Assembly: GCA_015233485.1 (NCBI GenBank)
Contig: JADFXO010000042.1
Location: forward strand, 1 to 18,642
Length of the DNA stretch: 18,642 nucleotides
Origin: Nitrospirota bacterium
GTDB taxonomy: Bacteria; Nitrospirota; Thermodesulfovibrionia; Thermodesulfovibrionales; Magnetobacteriaceae
Direction of reading: 5' to 3'
The translations under genes and the position numbers were made by a program. Positions 13,826 through 18,642 of this stretch are shown here, one piece after another; the stretch's first letter is position 1; each line of letters opens with the position of its first letter. Below the pieces are notes generated by a model. The model worked only from the letters and a program-made list of their open reading frames with translations, made no database searches and was not told the origin of the DNA.

Positions 13826-14886
13826 AAGGACAAAATATAATAATAAAGCGAAAAAAGAAGGGCGGCCATGGCATCGCGCACGGCGGCTCGTGGAAGGTGG
13901 CTTACGCGGACTTTGTTACGGCAATGATGGCCTTTTTCCTCCTGATGTGGCTGCTCAATATGACCTCTGCATCGAAAAAGTTGCAGCTTTCGACATATTT
14001 TAAAAATCTGAGTATGTTTAGTGCCATGTCGATGTACTTTGTAGGAAAGGGAAAAGACGTAGTAGACTCAAATGTTACCTCATCCCCGAGGGAGGTAGAA
14101 GACAAAGTTGAAAACGCCTCGCCTCATGAAGTGGAAGATGTCGAAAAGCTCAAACAGCTCCTTGAGAAACTGAAAAAAAACGTGGCGGCTGTAGAACAGG
14201 AAATCAAGCTCGCCGTGCCTGCCAACGTGGAAAAGCTCGAAAAGGTCAAGGAGAAGCTGGAAAAAGAGATTGCTAATGTGGAAGAAAAGATCAAAGACGC
14301 CACCTCTTCCGGCGGCCCGTCCATGGCCGCGGAACAGTTCAAGGAGAGGCTGAGAAAAGACCTGGGGGAAAAGCTGAAAAAAGAGGTAGGGGAAAAAAGT
14401 GCGGAAATAAAGGATCAGGTGTTGATAGATGTTGTGGAGGGCGGCGTAAGGATTCAGATCATTGACAAGGCAGGGAAGCCCATGTTTACCCTTGGAGGCA
14501 CTGAGTTAATGCCCGACGCAAAGAGGATAATGAAGATAATAGCGGTAGACATTCTGACATTGAAGGACATAAGGCTCTCAATAGAGGGGCACACAGACGC
14601 CCTCGGTTATTCGACCAGTAAGTATACGAACTGGGAACTCTCCACCGACAGGGCATCGGCTGCCCGAAGGGAACTCGAACAAGACGGCATTGACCCTAAC
14701 AATCTGGCAAGAGTGGCGGGGTTTGCCGCAACCGAGCCTCTGATCATAGACAATCCCAGCGACCCGAGAAACCGTAGAATCACTATTATGGTATACTCAA
14801 CGAACCCTGCCAATTTGGAGGCCGCTGTAATTAAGAAGAATATGAAAGTTGCAATAGATAAAAATGACAATAAAAGTGCTAACTAA
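13822..14886 (+). CDS. motB: Flagellar motor stator protein MotB, long form
   Basis: The 354-residue product has the basic N-terminus (KRKKKGGHGIAHGGSWK), then the single membrane helix with the ion-carrying Asp30 (VAYADFVTAMMAFFLLMWLL), the equivalent of Asp32 of E. coli MotB. A long periplasmic segment (about 85-190) is rich in Glu/Lys with heptad-like repeats (EDVEKLKQLLEKLKKNVAAVEQE), a probable coiled coil. The C-terminal OmpA-type peptidoglycan-binding domain (about 195-335) has IEGHTDALGYS, NWELSTDRASAARREL and RNRRITIMV. It is longer than E. coli MotB (308), the extra length lying in the linker. It overlaps motA by 4 nt. Confidence 0.95.
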   Translation: MKGQNIIIKRKKKGGHGIAHGGSWKVAYADFVTAMMAFFLLMWLLNMTSASKKLQLSTYFKNLSMFSAMSMYFVGKGKDVVDSNVTSSPREVEDKVENASPHEVEDVEKLKQLLEKLKKNVAAVEQEIKLAVPANVEKLEKVKEKLEKEIANVEEKIKDATSSGGPSMAAEQFKERLRKDLGEKLKKEVGEKSAEIKDQVLIDVVEGGVRIQIIDKAGKPMFTLGGTELMPDAKRIMKIIAVDILTLKDIRLSIEGHTDALGYSTSKYTNWELSTDRASAARRELEQDGIDPNNLARVAGFAATEPLIIDNPSDPRNRRITIMVYSTNPANLEAAVIKKNMKVAIDKNDNKSAN

Positions 14887-14898
14887 GGAGGGAAAGCA

Positions 14899-15252
14899 AT
14901 GAAAGGTTCGGCTGAGGTCACGCTTCAGGATGGAATAATCATAGCGGCATATACCGGAGAGATGGACATGGAAATAGTGAAACAGGCCGCTACGGGCATT
15001 GAAGACCTTCTAAACAAATCCCAGAGCACGAAAATCCTCTACAATACGTTAAACATGGATTCCCCCTCTATGAAACTGGCTATGGAGATGAAATCGTTCG
15101 ACGCAAAGATAAGGGATAAGGTTCAGAAAAGTGCAACGGTAGTGCCGGGTGCGGCGACGGCCTTTTTGGCCTCAATAGCCTTTATATTGTCAAAAAACCA
15201 CAGGGTGTTTCATAACGACCTCGCCGCTGCGCTTTCATGGCTGAAGACCTGA
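14899..15252 (+). CDS. SpoIIAA/STAS-like protein linked to motAB
   Basis: The 117-residue product has the features of the SpoIIAA-like/STAS-like family: a short N-terminal beta hairpin (VTLQDGIIIAAYTGEMD), a first helix (EIVKQAATGIEDLL), a central strand KILYNTLNM, and a C-terminal VFHNDLAAALSWLK, which matches the family's usual ending F.d..eAl.WL. It lacks a clear phosphorylatable Ser in the classical anti-sigma-antagonist position. An excellent AAGGAGG lies 7 nt before the ATG and 12 nt after motB, so it belongs to the motility operon. A role in stator regulation is inference. Confidence 0.65.
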   Translation: MKGSAEVTLQDGIIIAAYTGEMDMEIVKQAATGIEDLLNKSQSTKILYNTLNMDSPSMKLAMEMKSFDAKIRDKVQKSATVVPGAATAFLASIAFILSKNHRVFHNDLAAALSWLKT

Positions 15253-15256
15253 TAAT

Positions 15257-15381
15257 AAAGGATTAACGACGAAGGGGGGTAACCCCCCTTCACCCCTAAT
15301 CACGTACGCGTTTTATTCATTGAATTCCATCTGCCGCCCGTTGGCGGCTTGGGTACTCCGGCTAAGGGCTATTATGGCACA
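15257..15381 (+). repeat. Dispersed hairpin repeat, copy B
   Basis: The blocks match copy A in the same order: AAAGGATTAACGACG; a 9-bp hairpin GAAGGGGGG-TAA-CCCCCCTTC (15271-15291); CGTTTTATTC; the CTGCCGCCCGTTGGCGGCTT hairpin (15331-15350); GGTACTCCG (15352-15360); and the tail CTAAGGGCTATTATGGCACA (15362-15381). It lacks the second GGGGA hairpin and the 51 nt of copy A. It begins 4 nt after the stop of the STAS-like gene and ends inside the convergent HAD gene. Confidence 0.78.
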
Positions 15382-16015
15382 GTATGGCTTGATTAAGTTC
15401 GGTAAGGTCGGTGATTTTGATGCAGTTGATGCCGCTAAATATCTCAAGGTCTCCCCTTACTCTGGCGATAAACGGGACTTGATTTGCGGTGGCCGCCTTG
15501 TAGTCGCTCATGGCGTCGCCGACATAAACGGCCGTGTCGGGGCTGATGCCATGTGTGTCGAGGATTTCCTGTACGATTGCGGACTTCTTCTTTGGGGCGC
15601 CGTGGACTGCCTTAAAGTAGTCCTGCATATGTCTGCGTCGCACGATTTTCTCTATCTCTTCCTGCGGTGTGGCGGTTGAAACGAAACATGTGTAACAGTT
15701 CGGGGCGAAGTTATCCAAAAACTCCAGCGCACCCTTCACAAAAGGCGCACGCGATACCTCATCCACAACAAGGTCTGCAAACTGCCTGCAAAGATCATCA
15801 AATCGTGCGGCAGAAAGCGGTCTCTCTAAGATATTTTCATAAATATAGCGAAACTTATCGAATCTCGACACACCCGCGTTTTGCAGGTGGAACTCTATGA
15901 CTCTGGCCGTAACCCCCTCGCCTTCAGGCTCAAAGACCCTCGCAAATGCCCGCGTCTTTATGTCCACTGATTCGACGAGTACGCCGTCAAAATCAAATAT
16001 TATCGACTTAATCAT
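15362..16015 (-). CDS. HAD-family hydrolase (beta-phosphoglucomutase/phosphatase subclass I)
   Basis: The 217-residue product carries all four HAD motifs: FDFDGVL (Asp8, Asp10), the Thr/Ser of VSTATP, the Lys of KKKSAIV, and GDAMSDYKAA with the full acid pair. A helical C1 cap lies at about residues 18-85. It may be a sugar phosphatase; a mutase is less likely, because the cap lacks an obvious mutase signature. The ATG at 16015 overlaps the stop of the cyclase gene by 8 nt, and a TTG just before it is not needed. Its last codons and TAG lie within the tail of dispersed repeat copy B. Confidence 0.83.
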   Translation of the reverse strand: MIKSIIFDFDGVLVESVDIKTRAFARVFEPEGEGVTARVIEFHLQNAGVSRFDKFRYIYENILERPLSAARFDDLCRQFADLVVDEVSRAPFVKGALEFLDNFAPNCYTCFVSTATPQEEIEKIVRRRHMQDYFKAVHGAPKKKSAIVQEILDTHGISPDTAVYVGDAMSDYKAATANQVPFIARVRGDLEIFSGINCIKITDLTELNQAILCHNSP

Positions 16016-16679
16016 CAAACAACCCTACGGCGGTGCATGGGGCGCTGTCAAGAGCGTCTATGCGTAGTGGAAAAACTACGACTTCCCTTAAAGACGCAAG
16101 CTCCATAGACAGGTTCATGTCCTCAATCAGTAAAATCGGGGCGTTTTGCCCGTCGGGGTCTAAAAATGCCCTATGCGTAAGCCTTCCCAACTGGCGGTCG
16201 GTATAAGGGGATACCGAAATCCAGTCTAACCCCACCGCCCGCAGGTGCGGACACTGTCTCCTTAAATAAAATCCCACATCCGGGGCAATGCCGGGATTTT
16301 CTTTTACATACACCTCCTTGTGCCTTAGTTTGCACCAGTCTGACTGTATCAACAGGAGGTCCGTCCGTGGATTTACATCCCTAAGCCCTTGTATAACCTC
16401 GGACGGTTGTAACGAGACCCGAAAGACCTGAGGGTTCTTAAAGAAGCAGAATTCGGGCGGGTACTCATAAATCTTCATACCGTCATTAAAAAAATGGTTT
16501 GGGGCATCCACATGTGTGCCCCAGTGGTTTTCCATCGTAAATGAGTAAACATTCGCCGCGTCCCCCATGTCTATGGATTTACGGGTTTGAATCTCAATGG
16601 ATTCAGCGCCGGATTCGGCGCCGCCGTAAACGGGGTTTTTTCCTTCTGCGAGCGTGTATGAAAGAAATTCGTATCTCAT
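16008..16679 (-). CDS. Cyclase-family (kynurenine formamidase-like) hydrolase
   Basis: The 223-residue product has the signature metal-binding motif H..GTH.D.P.H as HWGTHVDAPNH (His52, His56, Asp58, His62). The family fold continues with DLLLIQSDW, VGLDWISVSPY and ILLIEDMNLS. Members include bacterial kynurenine formamidases and metal-dependent hydrolases in polyketide and sugar-related pathways. The neighbours here are not tryptophan-degradation genes, so hydrolysis or dehydration of a sugar-acid or amide intermediate is more likely, but this is inference. AAGGA precedes the ATG, which lies 11 nt after the epimerase stop; its own stop overlaps the HAD gene. Confidence 0.83.
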   Translation of the reverse strand: MRYEFLSYTLAEGKNPVYGGAESGAESIEIQTRKSIDMGDAANVYSFTMENHWGTHVDAPNHFFNDGMKIYEYPPEFCFFKNPQVFRVSLQPSEVIQGLRDVNPRTDLLLIQSDWCKLRHKEVYVKENPGIAPDVGFYLRRQCPHLRAVGLDWISVSPYTDRQLGRLTHRAFLDPDGQNAPILLIEDMNLSMELASLREVVVFPLRIDALDSAPCTAVGLFDD

Positions 16680-16690
16680 GTCAGGTTTCC

Positions 16691-17608
16691 TTAATCTCTG
16701 ACTGAAATGCCGTTGCAGATTTGCGATGGACTTATTGCATTATATAAGTTGTATATGGTCTCAAGGATACCCTGTCCAAGGTCGACATAGGTGCGGGACG
16801 TCAATCGTCTGCCGATTTTCGGGGCAAAGGTGTACGGGGTTATCTCGTAGTGCAGGTCGGTGTCGGCTGGAAGGAATTCGATTTCGATCTTATTATCAAG
16901 CATCTCCTTTATCATGAACAGGAGGTCTTTTATCCTCATCTGCTGGTAGCCGGTTATGATTATGTGCTGATTTGTAAACTCATCGGCAAGTATCTCCACA
17001 CTGCCTCTTGCCGCGTCGTGGATATGGATATATTCCCTTAGTTCTTCGCCGTCGCCGGCGCGGGTTATCTTTCCCTCTTTCAGTGCCTGTGTCAACATCG
17101 CATAGATGAAGTTTCTGCTGTCTGCCCTTGGACCATAGAGTGAGCCAAAACGCAGTATTGTATAGGGCAGGCCAAACAGCTCCCTATAGTTTTCGATTAA
17201 CAGCTCGCAGGCCTGTTTCGTGCTCCTGTATATAGAGCCTGCCTTACTGTAAACATAAAGGGAACTGGCAAAGACAAACCTCTTCACGTGTGCTTTTCTG
17301 CACGCTTCAAGGATGATGGCGTTTCCAAGTATATTATAGCGGACCCCATCTAAGGGCTTCCTGCTTGCCTCATCTATGTCGGCGATACCGGCAAAGTTAT
17401 AGACGTAATCACATCCTTCGACAACCGCCCCGACGGCCTGCTCATCTAAAATATCGCCAATTACCATGTGTTGCGAAGTGCTCAGATACAGGGATTGGTT
17501 TATATCATAGATAAACACCTCATAGCCTGCTGCATCAAGGCAATCTGCCACATGGCTTCCCAGGAAACCCGCACCGCCAAATACCGCAACCCTGTCGGCC
17601 TTAGGCAT
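16691..17608 (-). CDS. NAD-dependent epimerase/dehydratase (extended SDR)
   Basis: The 305-residue product begins at the ATG at 17608; a longer frame upstream only reads into the preceding gene. The nucleotide-binding motif GGAGFLGS (11-18) fits the extended SDR G..G..G pattern, and Asp35 in YDIN suits NAD. The active site has Ser115/116 (FASSLYVYS) and Y127-R-S-T-K131. LRFGSLYGPRAD and the late GDGEELREYIHIHDAA are typical of NDP-sugar epimerases and dehydratases. It probably acts on a nucleotide-linked sugar. Its start overlaps the dehydrogenase stop by 8 nt (ATGCCTAA), with AGGGG 8 nt upstream. Confidence 0.87.
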   Translation of the reverse strand: MPKADRVAVFGGAGFLGSHVADCLDAAGYEVFIYDINQSLYLSTSQHMVIGDILDEQAVGAVVEGCDYVYNFAGIADIDEASRKPLDGVRYNILGNAIILEACRKAHVKRFVFASSLYVYSKAGSIYRSTKQACELLIENYRELFGLPYTILRFGSLYGPRADSRNFIYAMLTQALKEGKITRAGDGEELREYIHIHDAARGSVEILADEFTNQHIIITGYQQMRIKDLLFMIKEMLDNKIEIEFLPADTDLHYEITPYTFAPKIGRRLTSRTYVDLGQGILETIYNLYNAISPSQICNGISVRD

Positions 17609-18512
17609 TGCCCAGCCCCTGTAACAGGTTTTCCGCGGACAGCCGTTCCATTTCAACGCGCGATTCAACCGCGTATGAACCCACGTGAGGGGTGAGAATA
17701 ATATTTTTTAACTCCCTTAGCTTGCCCTCATAGGGTTCGTGCCTGAACACGTCTATGGCCGCGCCGCTTAGATGGCCGCTTTTCAGGCTGTCAAACAGCG
17801 CGTTCTCATCCACTGTCCCGCCGCGCGATACGTTTATAAGCCATCCGCCTTTTCTCATCATCTTAAGCTCAGCCGCCCCCATAATAATATCGCTTGAGGA
17901 GACGTGAATAATAACTATATCGGCAAAGTCGAGCAGCTCGTGCAGGGATAAGCGCATTATTGGGGGCATCTCTTGTTCGACAAACGGGTCAGTAAACGCA
18001 ATTGCGCATCCCAATGACTGTAACAGCGAGGCCGAAGCCCTTCCAATCCTTCCAAAGCCTATGATGCCTGCGTTTTTTCCGATTAGCAGATTGCCCATGA
18101 GTTTCTCCCACCTGCCTGCCCTGACAGAGGAGTCCATTTCGTTGATTTTCCTCAGGAGATTCAATATCAGGCCGGCAGTCAACTCGGCAACCGCGCGCGT
18201 GGGCGCATCAGGGGTGTTAAAGACCTCTATGCCAAGCCTCCCGGCCGCCGCCATGTCAACATTGTCAAGCCCTGTCCCGCACCTCGATATTACCTTCAAT
18301 CCGGGCAGAGCCTCCAGCACATCGGCGCTCAGCGGCTCAGTGCCCGCGATAATCCCAATGGAGCCGCGGCAGAGTTCCACAACCTCTTCCTTTTTTAATT
18401 TTCTGCCGTATGGGTTTAGGGCAATTTCAAAGGCCGCGCGCAACGGCAACAACGGCCTTTCGTCATACTTGCCGAATGATGTCGTCGTTATTGATATTTT
18501 TGCCTTTTTCAA
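17601..18512 (-). CDS. D-isomer-specific 2-hydroxyacid dehydrogenase (SerA-like, no ACT domain)
   Basis: The 303-residue product has the split substrate-binding domain (1-100 and about 275-303) around an NAD domain with GFGRIG (152-157). The catalytic triad is Arg230 (NVSRGG), Glu259 (RHEP) and His276 (TPHVG). The start of the body, KISITTTSFGKYDERPL, matches the usual N-terminus of SerA-like enzymes, so I place the start at TTG 18512, one nt after the stop of the upstream gene; the frame remains open further upstream, but that stretch is the end of another gene. With no regulatory C-terminal domain it is unlikely to be the main serine-pathway enzyme. In this operon it probably oxidises or reduces a sugar-derived hydroxy acid. 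Confidence 0.85.
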   Translation of the reverse strand: MKKAKISITTTSFGKYDERPLLPLRAAFEIALNPYGRKLKKEEVVELCRGSIGIIAGTEPLSADVLEALPGLKVISRCGTGLDNVDMAAAGRLGIEVFNTPDAPTRAVAELTAGLILNLLRKINEMDSSVRAGRWEKLMGNLLIGKNAGIIGFGRIGRASASLLQSLGCAIAFTDPFVEQEMPPIMRLSLHELLDFADIVIIHVSSSDIIMGAAELKMMRKGGWLINVSRGGTVDENALFDSLKSGHLSGAAIDVFRHEPYEGKLRELKNIILTPHVGSYAVESRVEMERLSAENLLQGLGNA

Positions 18513-18513
18513 G

Positions 18514-18642
18514 TTAATACTCAGCCGTATACGTACCGGATTTGGCCCGGAAAACATCACTCGTCTTCGACGATTTGCTATTGGTATCATTAAGTCCAAA
18601 GGTGTCCGCAGCGTAGCACAGAAAATGAGAGAGCTTATGCTT
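18514..18642 (-). CDS. Unidentified protein, C-terminal 42 residues
   Basis: A minus-strand frame enters from the window edge and ends with TAA at 18516-18514, one nt before the TTG of the dehydrogenase. The visible residues (HKLSHFLCYAADTFGLNDTN and on to SGTYTAEY) are not recognised. The tight junction copies the spacing of the other genes in this operon, which is the main reason to call it coding. It could be a chance frame, since the dehydrogenase frame is also open here. Confidence 0.45.
   Translation of the reverse strand, partial: KHKLSHFLCYAADTFGLNDTNSKSSKTSDVFRAKSGTYTAEY

Overview
The window looks like a chromosomal segment of a Gram-negative, motile bacterium of intermediate GC. 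Outer-membrane and periplasmic genes (OmpA-like lipoprotein, DsbC-like thiol isomerase), a MotA/MotB stator with a PilZ protein, several glycosyltransferases and frequent TTG/GTG starts would suit Nitrospirota or a deltaproteobacterial lineage. That placement is inference from gene style, not a marker-gene result.

Layout. 1-695 (minus) is the 5' part of a group II intron, with the first 32 codons of its intron-encoded protein running off the edge. 712-2735 (minus) is a HEAT-repeat protein followed by a membrane-anchored protein with about 9.5 TPR units. 2736-3173 has no gene but holds a promoter, a full copy of a dispersed hairpin repeat and a perfect 12-bp hairpin. 3174-4273 (minus) encodes the DsbC-like isomerase and a small unknown protein, divergent from a probably leaderless ribbon-helix-helix regulator (4475-4657). 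4709-5047 is an orphan gene. 5217-6818 (plus) is a tight trio: zinc-ribbon protein, HAD phosphatase, SAM methyltransferase. 6981-7718 is the lipoprotein with a duplicated ribosome-binding site/start and a strong terminator. 7809-12014 is a surface-glycan section: a GT-C-type membrane protein, a two-domain GT2 enzyme (minus) and a GT2 enzyme behind a consensus promoter and a coupled 38-codon leader ORF. 12155-15252 (plus) is a motility unit: PilZ, MotA, MotB, SpoIIAA/STAS-like protein. 15257-15381 is the second full repeat copy. 15362-18642 (minus) is an overlapping operon of a partial gene, 2-hydroxyacid dehydrogenase, NAD-dependent epimerase, cyclase-family hydrolase and HAD phosphatase, probably making or modifying a sugar or sugar acid.

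The most unusual signal is the link between the repeat and the intron. Two full copies of the hairpin repeat are present (2897-3089, 15257-15381). A third copy appears as only its first 15 bases, at 710-696 on the minus strand, where it is cut by the group II intron exactly at the intron's GTGCG boundary. The intron therefore seems to home into the repeat. One repeat copy also supplies the last codons and the stop of a HAD-family gene.
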